From: Actinotignum schaalii | Lineage (GTDB): Bacteria; Actinomycetota; Actinomycetes; Actinomycetales; Actinomycetaceae | Assembly (NCBI RefSeq): GCF_028864145.1 | Contig: NZ_JARBHJ010000029.1 | Span: forward strand, 1-36,774 | Length of the DNA: 36,774 nucleotides | Direction of reading: 5' to 3' | In this document: positions 17,419 through 24,844 of the stretch, piece by piece | How positions within the stretch are numbered: position 1 is the stretch's first letter | How the letters are laid out: each line of letters begins with the position of its first letter | The notes under the pieces: generated by a model | What the model was told of the DNA's origin: nothing | What the model saw: only the letters and a program-made list of their open reading frames with translations | Database searches by the model: none | Made by a program: the position numbers and the translations under genes

Positions 17419-18521
17419 GCGACGCCCTGACGATTAAATCCGCCGAGGAAACCACCTACGATATTGTCTCCCTGGGTGAAGTGATGCTTCGCCTGGATCC
17501 GGGTGCCGGCCGTATCCGCACCACGCGCCAGTTCGCCGCCTCAGAAGGCGGCGGGGAATACAACGTGGCTCGCGGCCTGCGGCGCGCTTTCCAGAAGCGC
17601 GGCGCGATCCTGACCTCTCTGGTGCGCAATGAAGTGGGCCTGCTGCTCGAGGATCTTATCCTCACCGGTGGCCTGGACACCCGTTTCATTCATTGGGTCG
17701 ACGACGACGGCATCGGCCAGTCGGCTCGTAACGGACTCAATTTCACCGAACGCGGTTTCGGGGTGCGGGGAGCGGTCGGGTGTTCCGACCGGGCTCACAC
17801 TGCGATTTCACAGCTCAAGCCGGAGGATATCGATCTCGATTACCTCTTTGGTGAACTAGGAGTGCGCTGGCTGCACACCGGGGGCATTTACGCGGCCCTT
17901 TCGGAGCAGGCTTCGGAAACTGCGCTGGCGGTTATCAAGAAGGCCAAGGAATACGGCACTGTCGTCTCCTATGACCTCAACTACCGTCCCTCCCTGTGGA
18001 ATCTGCACGGGGGCAAGGCCCGCGCGCAGGAGGTCAATAAGTCCCTGGCACCCTTCGTGGATGTCATGATCGGTAACGAAGAGGACTTCACCGCCTGCCT
18101 CGGCCTGGAAATCGAAGGCGCCAACGAAAACCTCGATAACCTCCAGGTGGAGTCCTTCCACAAGATGATCGAGAAGGCTGCGGAAACCTTCCCGAACTTC
18201 AAGGCCATCGGTACCACGATGCGCCAGGTGCGTTCGGCAACCATCAACGACTGGGGCGCGGTGGCGTGGAAGCGCGACCAGGGCTTCGTGCAAGCTACCC
18301 AGCGTGATGGCTTGGAGATCTTCGACCGCGTGGGCGGGGGAGACTCCTTCGCTTCCGGGCTCATCTTCGGGCTCATGGAATACGGTGACGCCCAGAAGGC
18401 CGTGGAACTCGGGGCCGCACACGGCGCCCTCGCCATGACCACTCCGGGTGATACCACCATGGCCACCCGCGCCGAGGTGGAGAACCTCGCCCGCGGCGGC
18501 TCGGCACGTGTCAAGCGCTAA
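17415..18521 (+). CDS. kdgK: 2-Keto-3-deoxygluconate kinase (PfkB family)
   Basis: The enzyme phosphorylates KDG to KDPG. The 368-residue protein has the PfkB layout: an N-terminal SLGEVMLRLDP and GGGEYNVARGL substrate region, SYDLNYRPSLW in the middle, and the C-terminal signature GGGDSFASGL with catalytic Asp310. The first position of the usual GAGD motif is kept but the second is Gly instead of Ala. It is somewhat longer than many KdgK proteins. The GTG start overlaps the eda stop. Operon position makes KDG the probable substrate; another sugar acid is possible. Confidence 0.88.
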   Translation: MSDALTIKSAEETTYDIVSLGEVMLRLDPGAGRIRTTRQFAASEGGGEYNVARGLRRAFQKRGAILTSLVRNEVGLLLEDLILTGGLDTRFIHWVDDDGIGQSARNGLNFTERGFGVRGAVGCSDRAHTAISQLKPEDIDLDYLFGELGVRWLHTGGIYAALSEQASETALAVIKKAKEYGTVVSYDLNYRPSLWNLHGGKARAQEVNKSLAPFVDVMIGNEEDFTACLGLEIEGANENLDNLQVESFHKMIEKAAETFPNFKAIGTTMRQVRSATINDWGAVAWKRDQGFVQATQRDGLEIFDRVGGGDSFASGLIFGLMEYGDAQKAVELGAAHGALAMTTPGDTTMATRAEVENLARGGSARVKR

Positions 18522-18560
18522 ATAAATCCGCACAGTGTGCTTAGCGCGCACCGCGCAATG

Positions 18561-18616
18561 AGTGGGGAGCAGATCCGGGCATCCGGATCTGCTCCCCACT
18601 GCGTTGGCGCGTTTTT
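18561..18616. terminator. Terminator of the uxu operon
   Basis: A perfect 18-bp stem (18561-18578 with 18583-18600) with a GCAT loop is followed 11 bases later by five T's (18612-18616). It lies between kdgK and the convergent gene ending at 18618, so it may work in both directions. Confidence 0.8.
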
Positions 18617-18617
18617 C

Positions 18618-19946
18618 TTAGCTGACCTGGGCGGTGAATTCGGCGCGAGTTCGCCCGGTGATATCCTCGCGGCGGCGCCCGGTGTATTGGATTGCGATCC
18701 GATCTTCCGGGCGGGCATCAACGAGGTAAATAACGACCAAGAATATCCATTCCAGAGGCTTCATGGCGATCCACACGATGTCAGCTGCCAGACGGGTGCG
18801 AATGAGGCGCGAGAGCGGAAAACCGTAGCGATTATAGAATCTGCGGATCACCCGATGCAGCCTTGGGGTCTTTTCTTCCAGGACCTGTTCGAAAGCGTTA
18901 GCGATAAGAAGCTGGCGATTCACGGTGATGCGATGCCCGCCGCGCACCCCGTCGCGGAGGGGTTTGACCACGGCCGGGTGCCCGCCGGCGGCCACGGTAC
19001 ATAGATAGTGCTCATCGTAGAAAGTGTTGGGCGGTGATACCCGCTCGGAAAGCGTCCAGTCACTTGTTTCCGTGAAGGCTTTGATAGCAGCGTCTGGTTC
19101 CTGGCCGAAGAGCACCGTGATAAGGAGGAATATCCCCAATACAGGTATCAAACCGAGCAGGGCGAGAAGCGGCCAGTTTCTGGCTTGCGACAAAACCTTT
19201 TCCAGGTAGGCGAGTACGCCTGCTCCGTCCGCGCGTGCTTCCTCGGCGTCCTGGGACGTGTGGGTGTGAAATTCGTGGATTTTCGCAATGATTGTTTTCG
19301 CGGATATCAACATCACCACCGTGACCGGCAGTAAAAGGATGAGGCTCTCCGGTCCGGCGGGCCGGAATGTTTGAATAGTCCACACAATAACAATGGCGTT
19401 GCCAAGATAGATGCACGAGAAGCAGAGAACCGTGAGAAGCGGCGGAATCTCGTGCAGCGGCTTGAGCCGCACGTAAAGAAAAGCCAGCGCGCATACCAGG
19501 CACAGCAGCGCTAAAAATGGCTGAAAATCAGTGTGGATCGGCGTATGCGTCTGGTCATTGACGAGCTGCTCCGCCCAATCGGCATAAAAGACCACGCTGT
19601 GTTTTATCGAGATAGCGGCCACATGGAAGCTGAGCGCTAGGAAGATAGTCCAGACATCATGCACTGCCTCCAGGAGCGACAGCGGCTTGCCCCGTATCGC
19701 CGTGATGAGCGCAATCACCTGGTAACAGGTGAGGATAACCGGATACGTGGTTACCCAGGGCAGGAGCGTAAGGAAGAATAAAAGTAAAACTAACCCTTCA
19801 GCATCCCACCACGAAGCGTGTGGGTTAATCTGCCCCGTGCATGCCGAATAAATAATGAGTCCGGGAACGGCAATGAGATAAGCGAGGGCAAGCTGCGCGA
19901 AGTAGGGGTGCCTGCGCAAGAAACTGCGTTTGCGCACCTCAGACAT
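18618..19946 (-). CDS. Multi-pass membrane protein, DUF6688-like
   Basis: The 442-residue protein has about eight hydrophobic segments in its first 300 residues and then a soluble C-terminal domain. The C-terminal part contains HYLCTVAAGGHPAVVKPLR, HRITVNRQLLIANAFEQ and LEEKTPRLHRVIRRFYN, which I recognise from memory as resembling the uncharacterised DUF6688 family. Function is unknown; the conserved Cys, His, Arg and Asn residues in that domain may be functional. The ATG at 19946 follows AGGAGG with a six-base spacer. It lies downstream of azlCD on the same strand, but with 60 bases between and no obvious functional link. Confidence 0.65.
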   Translation of the reverse strand: MSEVRKRSFLRRHPYFAQLALAYLIAVPGLIIYSACTGQINPHASWWDAEGLVLLLFFLTLLPWVTTYPVILTCYQVIALITAIRGKPLSLLEAVHDVWTIFLALSFHVAAISIKHSVVFYADWAEQLVNDQTHTPIHTDFQPFLALLCLVCALAFLYVRLKPLHEIPPLLTVLCFSCIYLGNAIVIVWTIQTFRPAGPESLILLLPVTVVMLISAKTIIAKIHEFHTHTSQDAEEARADGAGVLAYLEKVLSQARNWPLLALLGLIPVLGIFLLITVLFGQEPDAAIKAFTETSDWTLSERVSPPNTFYDEHYLCTVAAGGHPAVVKPLRDGVRGGHRITVNRQLLIANAFEQVLEEKTPRLHRVIRRFYNRYGFPLSRLIRTRLAADIVWIAMKPLEWIFLVVIYLVDARPEDRIAIQYTGRRREDITGRTRAEFTAQVS

Positions 19947-20006
19947 CTGGATCCTCCTCAGCAGTCTTTGCTCACCTCCAGCGGCAACAAGCCGTCACCC
20001 CAGATT

Positions 20007-20327
20007 CTAGATCGCCAACAAGCCGATGTAGGTGAGGGTGCCGGCGGCCAGGGAGACAAGCATGCGGCGCCCGGAAAGCTCGTGGGCCAGGATCGTGACG
20101 GCACTGGCCACTCCCACGCGTAGTAGCGATGCGGCAGATATGGGAAGCACTTCGCTGCGGACCATAGCCAGCGCCAAAATCACCAGCACCCCCACCGGGA
20201 GCCAAACTGACAGCGCTCGCACCAGGCGCGAACGGCGCAGCGGGTGGAGAATAAAGAAAGGAACGCCGCGCAGGCACAGCATGAGAGCCAAAGAACCCAG
20301 CAGGACGGCCAGGAGATAGGCGGTCAT
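20007..20327 (-). CDS. azlD: AzlD-type branched-chain amino acid export subunit
   Basis: The 106-residue protein has four hydrophobic segments and the AzlD pattern LRGVPFFILHPLRRSRLVRAL near the N terminus, followed by WLPVGVLVILALAMV. AzlD is the small partner of AzlC in a two-subunit exporter of branched-chain amino acids. Its ATG overlaps the azlC stop by four bases, consistent with coupled translation of the pair. Confidence 0.9.
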   Translation of the reverse strand: MTAYLLAVLLGSLALMLCLRGVPFFILHPLRRSRLVRALSVWLPVGVLVILALAMVRSEVLPISAASLLRVGVASAVTILAHELSGRRMLVSLAAGTLTYIGLLAI

Positions 20328-21064
20328 AAAAGACCTCTATTCTCCCCAGGTGCGCCGCCGTCATAAGAAGCGGCGTCGTCGTTCTTCTTGAAACGGGCAC
20401 GTACCACGAAACGCACCACTAAGAAAAGCGCGAAGAAACTCATCGCAACCGGAAGGAGCGCGCTCGGCGCACACAGCTGCGCCAAGAGAAACGCGAGGCC
20501 GGCACCGAGCACGCCGGGAATGTCGCGGCGGGCGTGGAAAGCATCCAGGGCGAGAACGATGAAGAGGGCGACGAGCGCAAAATTGACGCCTCGAATCTGG
20601 CCGGGGAGGAGCCCACCAATCGCCACTCCCAGCAGTCCGCCGCCCACCCAGCAAGCCTGGAGTACGGCTTGGAGAGAGATGAGCCGGCCTTGGTTCCACA
20701 CGCCCGGATGCGACGTGGTGATGGCGTAAGTTTCGTCGGTAAGCGAATAGACGCAATACATGCGCGCGAGGGGATGCCGGAGCTGCGCGATGGGGTACGA
20801 AAACGCGTAGAAAACGTGGCGCACGTTCACGAAGAAGATGGTGAGAAGAATCGTGAGGACCGGGGCCTGGGCACTGATAAGGGCGACGGCGAGCAGCTCG
20901 GCCGAGCCGGAATAGATAAAGAAAGACAGCGCGGGAGCGAGCCACCACGGTTGACCGTACTGAATGACGAGAAGTCCGAAGGCCATGCCCAAAGGAATCA
21001 TTCCCAGGCCGGCACCCGCGGCCATCTGTGCTCCAAAACGCACATCTGATACGTGGGAAGGCAT
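20324..21064 (-). CDS. azlC: AzlC-type branched-chain amino acid permease
   Basis: The 246-residue membrane protein has the AzlC family pattern GMIPLGMAFGLLV near the start and SFFIYSGSAELLAVAL, then FFVNVRHVFYAFSY and the SLTDETYAI motif typical of this exporter family. The length is usual. No ribosome binding site precedes the ATG at 21064; CACAAT ends seven bases upstream, so the transcript may be leaderless. It diverges from the ABM-domain gene. Substrate (branched-chain amino acids or analogues) is inferred from the family. Confidence 0.92.
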   Translation of the reverse strand: MPSHVSDVRFGAQMAAGAGLGMIPLGMAFGLLVIQYGQPWWLAPALSFFIYSGSAELLAVALISAQAPVLTILLTIFFVNVRHVFYAFSYPIAQLRHPLARMYCVYSLTDETYAITTSHPGVWNQGRLISLQAVLQACWVGGGLLGVAIGGLLPGQIRGVNFALVALFIVLALDAFHARRDIPGVLGAGLAFLLAQLCAPSALLPVAMSFFALFLVVRFVVRARFKKNDDAASYDGGAPGENRGLL

Positions 21065-21181
21065 GGGCTCTATTGTGGCACTCCCGGGGGAGTGGAGGGT
21101 GAAGTTTCCACCATGCGGAGCACGGGGCGCGAAGAGAGTTACTATGGTTCACGTCCCGTTGTTTTAGGTGAAGGAGCCTCC

Positions 21182-21823
21182 ATGACCGTCGTTAAAATCA
21201 ATGCTATTTCTGTTCCGGAAGGCGCTGCCGAGCATTTCGAGGCTCGTTTTGCGGCTCGCGAAGGTGCGGTGGACCAGCGGCCCGGTTTCCGTTCTTTCCG
21301 GCTGCTGCACCCTTTGGAAGGAAGTGACCGCTACCTGGTGGTCACCGAATGGGAATCCGACGAGGATTTCACCGCGTGGCGTAGTGACCCGGCCGCGCAT
21401 CCGCGCAAGATGGAGGAGGCCCGGCAAGCGCCCGGTAATGCGGACCTGGGGGCTCAGCTTCTCGAGTTTGAGGTAGTCGAGCTTCCCGAAGTTGAGCACG
21501 GAAACACCCCGCCGGCGTCTTTCGTTTCTATCGTGGCGCTATCGTTCCTTCCCGGGATGGAAAAAGTTATCGAGCAACGCTTCGCGGCCCGCAAGGCAGC
21601 CGTGGATGCGGCGCCCGGTTTCTCCTTCTTCCAGCTGTGGCGGCCGGTGCGCGGGGTGGAGGAGTACTACGTGGTTACCGGCTGGGATGCCCAGGATTCT
21701 TATGATGCCTGGGCCGAGGCCCGGGAGCGCGCCCCGCACAATACCGCCGACCAGCCTAAGAATCGGGGCTTGGATGTGACACTGCACGGGTACGCGGTGG
21801 TGCAGCAGAGTGTTAAGCGGTAG
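21182..21823 (+). CDS. Tandem ABM-domain protein (HmoA/IsdG-like)
   Basis: The 213-residue protein contains two copies of the antibiotic biosynthesis monooxygenase (dimeric alpha-beta barrel) domain, about residues 1-100 and 115-210. Each has the order PGF, then F-LL-P or F-LW-P, then the YLVV-EW or YYVV-GW strand, then a D-F-AW or DSYDAW helix. The first copy looks like the HmoA branch of heme-degrading monooxygenases; the second is more divergent. The fused pair would mimic the usual homodimer. ATG 21182 has AAGGAG five bases upstream; the frame to 21053 is not used. A TACTAT box (21140-21145) may be its -10. Heme degradation is possible, not proven. Confidence 0.8.
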   Translation: MTVVKINAISVPEGAAEHFEARFAAREGAVDQRPGFRSFRLLHPLEGSDRYLVVTEWESDEDFTAWRSDPAAHPRKMEEARQAPGNADLGAQLLEFEVVELPEVEHGNTPPASFVSIVALSFLPGMEKVIEQRFAARKAAVDAAPGFSFFQLWRPVRGVEEYYVVTGWDAQDSYDAWAEARERAPHNTADQPKNRGLDVTLHGYAVVQQSVKR

Positions 21824-22167
21824 TTGCAGGATGATGGACTGAGGTGCGGCCCGAGGTGAGGCTGCGGAAACGCGAGCCATCGTTGCGAATCCGTTCGTCA
21901 CGAATTTGTTACGTAATCACGCCGATCTCGCGCCCCGGTCGCGGAACATTAGCCGATATGCGGGGAGAAATAAAGACAAAGATTATAAGTTATTCTGATT
22001 GAGAAGTGAATGACATTACGTGCTCTGTCGCTTTGATCACTTAAGGTGGCGTGGCTAGTGTGGTGCCTAGAGAGTGCTGTGCTGCGCCTTCGACGGCTCT
22101 GCCACCACGGCTGACACCACCAGGCCGGCACCCATGGCGCTTTCCGCCAAGTTTTAAGGATCAACTC
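21824..22167. other. Intergenic stretch without a gene
   Basis: This 344-base gap is AT-richer than its surroundings. It contains TTCGTCACGAA (21894-21904) and TTACGTAA (21909-21916) as small palindromes. No confident promoter, RNA gene or terminator was recognised. It presumably carries the promoter for the gene starting at 22168. Confidence 0.5.
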
Positions 22168-23397
22168 ATGACAGAACATATAACTACGCCCGGAGGGGCA
22201 ACTCCCGAGCGCGATTACCCTGAAGCCACGACGGCGCACACGCGCGTGGATCGTGAACGAGTTACCGCCCGTCCGGTAGATGCCCGGGTGGCTTCGGCCG
22301 GGCAGTACTCGGCCGAGGATGCCAAGCCTGGGTGGCGCTCCACTTTCCTAGGCGCTGATACCCCGGGCCGGGCCACCAATATGTCCTGGGGTTCCGTTTT
22401 CGCCGGTGTTGCCGTTGCTATTGCCACCCTGGTGGTCTTCAGCTTCCTCGGTGCAGCGATCGGCCTGGGCACTTTCGATCCGGCCTCCAGCAATCCCGGT
22501 GAAGGTTTCGGCTTCGGCATGGGACTGTGGGCGGTGTGCTCCATTGTGATCGCCCTAGGTTTTGGCGGTTACGTGACGGGCGCGCTGGCCGTTAAAGGCG
22601 GACTGCTGCACGGCCTGACCACCTGGGCCACCACAATTATTGTGGCCACCGTTGCGGTGTGGCTGGGTATTTCCGCCGCGCTGGGAGCTGTTGGTTCGGC
22701 CATCGGCTCGGTGGGTAACGCCGCGGGTAGCGCGGTAGGCGGGGTGGCGCAGGCCTCCGGGAACGCTGTGTCGGAGGCAGCCAGCGCTATTTCCGATAAC
22801 CTCGATGTTCAGTGGGATAGCGTAGAGGCCCAAACGGAGAAGATTCTTGCCGATACCGGTGAGGAAACACTCCAGCCTGATTACCTGCGCGGTCAGGTGG
22901 ACGGCGCCACGGATGATATTAGTGCTGCGGCCAAGGACCTGGTGGTCCATCCGGAGAATTACGAGACGATTCTTTCCAATCTGGGCGATTCGCTCCAGAA
23001 GCGGGTTGATTCCGTGACGAAGGATATTGACCGCGATGCGGTAGCGAAGTCCGTGGCAGCCAATACGGATCTGAATGAGGATGAAGCCCGCAAGGCCGTG
23101 GACAACGCGGTGGAAGCGTACAACCAGGCGCAGGTCAAGGCTGAACAAGCTCTTAATAACGCGGAAAAGACTCTCCAGGATGTGCAGGCTCAAGCCAAGG
23201 AACTGGTTGAGGAAGGCCGCGAGGTTGCTCAGGACGTGACCGATACCGGCTCCACCGTTGCTATCTGGGCTTTCGTGGGTCTGTTGCTTTCTGCGATTCT
23301 CACCGCTTTTGCGGGTGTGTGGGGCTCGCGCGCAGTGGTTGGCCGCAATGATGCCGGTGCGGTGCGCCGCGATGCGGATGCCACGCGCAGGAAGTAG
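22168..23397 (+). CDS. PhnA-like membrane protein with coiled-coil domain
   Basis: The 409-residue protein starts with a roughly 70-residue hydrophilic tail. A transmembrane block with the pattern SWGSVFAGVAVAIATLVV...LGAAIGLGTFDP follows, a motif I recall from proteins annotated as PhnA-like or YrzE-like membrane proteins. Two more hydrophobic segments and an alanine/glycine-rich linker come next. Residues about 210-370 are acidic, alanine-rich and probably coiled-coil, and one last transmembrane segment lies near 375-395. ATG 22168 follows AAGGA. Function is unknown; a cell-envelope or stress role would be a guess. Confidence 0.75.
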   Translation: MTEHITTPGGATPERDYPEATTAHTRVDRERVTARPVDARVASAGQYSAEDAKPGWRSTFLGADTPGRATNMSWGSVFAGVAVAIATLVVFSFLGAAIGLGTFDPASSNPGEGFGFGMGLWAVCSIVIALGFGGYVTGALAVKGGLLHGLTTWATTIIVATVAVWLGISAALGAVGSAIGSVGNAAGSAVGGVAQASGNAVSEAASAISDNLDVQWDSVEAQTEKILADTGEETLQPDYLRGQVDGATDDISAAAKDLVVHPENYETILSNLGDSLQKRVDSVTKDIDRDAVAKSVAANTDLNEDEARKAVDNAVEAYNQAQVKAEQALNNAEKTLQDVQAQAKELVEEGREVAQDVTDTGSTVAIWAFVGLLLSAILTAFAGVWGSRAVVGRNDAGAVRRDADATRRK

Positions 23398-23442
23398 CAG
23401 CTAAGCGTTAGAGCCGGCGAAGGCCGAATAACGAAAAGCATT

Positions 23443-23492
23443 GGGCCGGGTTAGGTACCGAAATTCAGGTACGTGACCCGGCCCGTTATTTT
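23443..23492 (+). terminator. Rho-independent terminator
   Basis: An 11-bp stem (23443-23453 with 23474-23484, one G-U pair) continues past one mismatch into five more pairs, with an 8-base loop and the tail GTTATTTT. It lies 45 bases after the stop at 23397. Confidence 0.85.
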
Positions 23493-23594
23493 GCCTAGGA
23501 GTCAACGGTCAGGCGGTCAAGTTTCGGCTTATAGGACACTTGGGGGTGCGGACGGGGGTGCGAACTATTCGATGTTCCTAACTACTGGGAGACC

Positions 23595-23798
23595 GTGAAT
23601 CTACTCGTCGAAGCTACTCAATCTAGCCTCAAAATGGCGGAGCAGCAGGTTGCGATTTCCACAAGATTGGTGGAAGCACTAGAGCAAACCCGGGTTGAGA
23701 ATAAGCGTTCCAATCGATTAAACAGCTGGTTGGTTGCCTCGACATTAGTCGCCACGGTGGCGGGAGTAGCGATAAGCTTGGTCGCTCTACTGCAATAA
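23595..23798 (+). CDS. Small membrane protein, unknown function
   Basis: This 67-residue frame starts at GTG 23595 with a GGGAG-like site just upstream. The first 40 residues are polar and heptad-like (probable coiled coil). Residues 44-66 form one transmembrane helix with no charged residue. It stands alone between two terminator-like structures, which supports it being an independent unit. The layout resembles small phage or stress membrane proteins, but no family was recognised. It could still be a chance frame. Confidence 0.5.
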   Translation: MNLLVEATQSSLKMAEQQVAISTRLVEALEQTRVENKRSNRLNSWLVASTLVATVAGVAISLVALLQ

Positions 23799-23847
23799 GC
23801 AGTTCACGTGTGTTAGCTGTGACCAGTTTTGGATTAGCTGTGGCTCA

Positions 23848-23907
23848 CCCGGTCAGGAAAAAAGGCCCGGTCATTTGTGCTTTGTAAAAACAAGAGGCCT
23901 GACCGGG
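23848..23907. terminator. Hairpin with two alternative left arms
   Basis: CCCGGTCAGG (23848-23857) pairs perfectly with 23898-23907. CCCGGTCA also occurs again at 23866-23873, so either copy can pair with TGACCGGG (23900-23907). A small TTGT/ACAA hairpin (23882-23893) nests inside. A U-run is lacking on the plus strand; the poly-A run at 23858-23863 lies inside the longer form. It may act as a terminator. Confidence 0.5.
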
Positions 23908-23957
23908 GATCTATCACTGGCGAAATTACCTGAGTTTCCTGAAGAAAGCAAACTAAG

Positions 23958-23987
23958 GGGCGGGTACCGTGTTCTCGGTACCCGCCC
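23958..23987 (-). terminator. Terminator downstream of tetR gene
   Basis: A perfect 12-bp stem (23958-23969 with 23976-23987) closes on a 6-base loop. It lies 71 bases past the tetR stop on the minus strand and is followed there by a T-rich tail (CTTAGTTTGCTTTC). Confidence 0.7.
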
Positions 23988-24058
23988 GTGTACAGGTTGA
24001 TTCTTGTGCGCTAGCTGGTGTCGTGTTCCAGCCCGGCAACTACAGCAAAAGGCCGCGC

Positions 24059-24676
24059 CTAGCGCTCCCGGTCTTCCAGATATCGGAGCAGCACTGCTTT
24101 GTAGCCGTCCAGGGCGCCAGCGGGATCCTCCGCCGCATCCTTGAGGAAGGGGATAAGATCCGGCCCTGTTTTCTCCAACAGCTCCAGACCCGCCAGATCG
24201 ATGTTACGGAAAGCCATTTCCGTAACATAGTTGATAATGGTGTGTCCGTTCGCCATAAAAGCGAAAGCCACCGCTTTCTGATGCGAGAAACCGCCATCTT
24301 CCAAGGCCCGGGAGAGACCTTGGAGCTGACGCGCAAAATGCACCGTCAATTTCGGGTTGCACAGGAGTACTTCAGCCAGCCCCTCGAAATCATCCAGGGT
24401 GCGCCGCAGATTCGCATCCGCCTGGTCAATGGCTTCGTGCCAATCCGTGCCCGCCTGCACAATTGGTGTTTCATCGGCAGCACGCCGAACGACCGCATCC
24501 ACAATGTCCTGACGGCCATCATAGAGGCGGTACACCGCGGGCGTAGCGACACCGATCTTGTTTGCTATATCACTCATGGTGAAGGTATAGACGCCAACTT
24601 CCTTCGCTGCGCGAATAACATCGTCAGCGTTGAAGCGTTGCTTCCTACCTACTCTTCTTGCATATGTTCGTTCCAC
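24059..24676 (-). CDS. TetR-family transcriptional regulator
   Basis: The 205-residue protein has an N-terminal helix-turn-helix (about residues 12-57: RFNADDVIRAAKEVGVYTFTMSDIA, then KIGVATPAVYRLYDGRQDI) and a C-terminal ligand domain, typical of TetR repressors. Start is GTG 24676; no ribosome binding site is seen. TACACT lies 11 bases upstream, so a very short or absent leader is likely. No efflux pump or enzyme lies beside it, so the target is unknown. An antisense frame of 241 codons is a shadow. Confidence 0.85.
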   Translation of the reverse strand: MERTYARRVGRKQRFNADDVIRAAKEVGVYTFTMSDIANKIGVATPAVYRLYDGRQDIVDAVVRRAADETPIVQAGTDWHEAIDQADANLRRTLDDFEGLAEVLLCNPKLTVHFARQLQGLSRALEDGGFSHQKAVAFAFMANGHTIINYVTEMAFRNIDLAGLELLEKTGPDLIPFLKDAAEDPAGALDGYKAVLLRYLEDRER

Positions 24677-24756
24677 GGTTTCAGTTTAGTGTAAAAATAA
24701 GTGCGGTGCCGCCCACAACACAGGGTTTTGCTTAATAAAGGCCACAGAAAATAAAA

Positions 24757-24798
24757 ATGAGGCTCAGCACCGGCGCCTTTGCCGGTACTGAGCCTCAT
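24757..24798 (-). terminator. ppc terminator
   Basis: An 11-bp stem, one mismatch and six more pairs (24757-24774 with 24781-24798) enclose a 6-base loop. On the minus strand it is followed by ATTTTTATTTTC, a strong U-tract, 47 bases past the ppc stop. Confidence 0.9.
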
Positions 24799-24844
24799 CT
24801 CGCGCGGTGAGTTCGCCGCACGCTTCATACGGTTCTCATAACGC

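Noticed and set aside
21165-21183. DtxR/IdeR-like box (TTAGGT...GCCT) before the ABM gene
   Set aside because: Only one half-site fits the consensus and it overlaps the ribosome binding site; not enough to claim iron control.
23969-24694. 241-codon plus-strand frame over the TetR gene
   Set aside because: It starts inside the tetR terminator hairpin, while the minus strand has a clear TetR helix-turn-helix.
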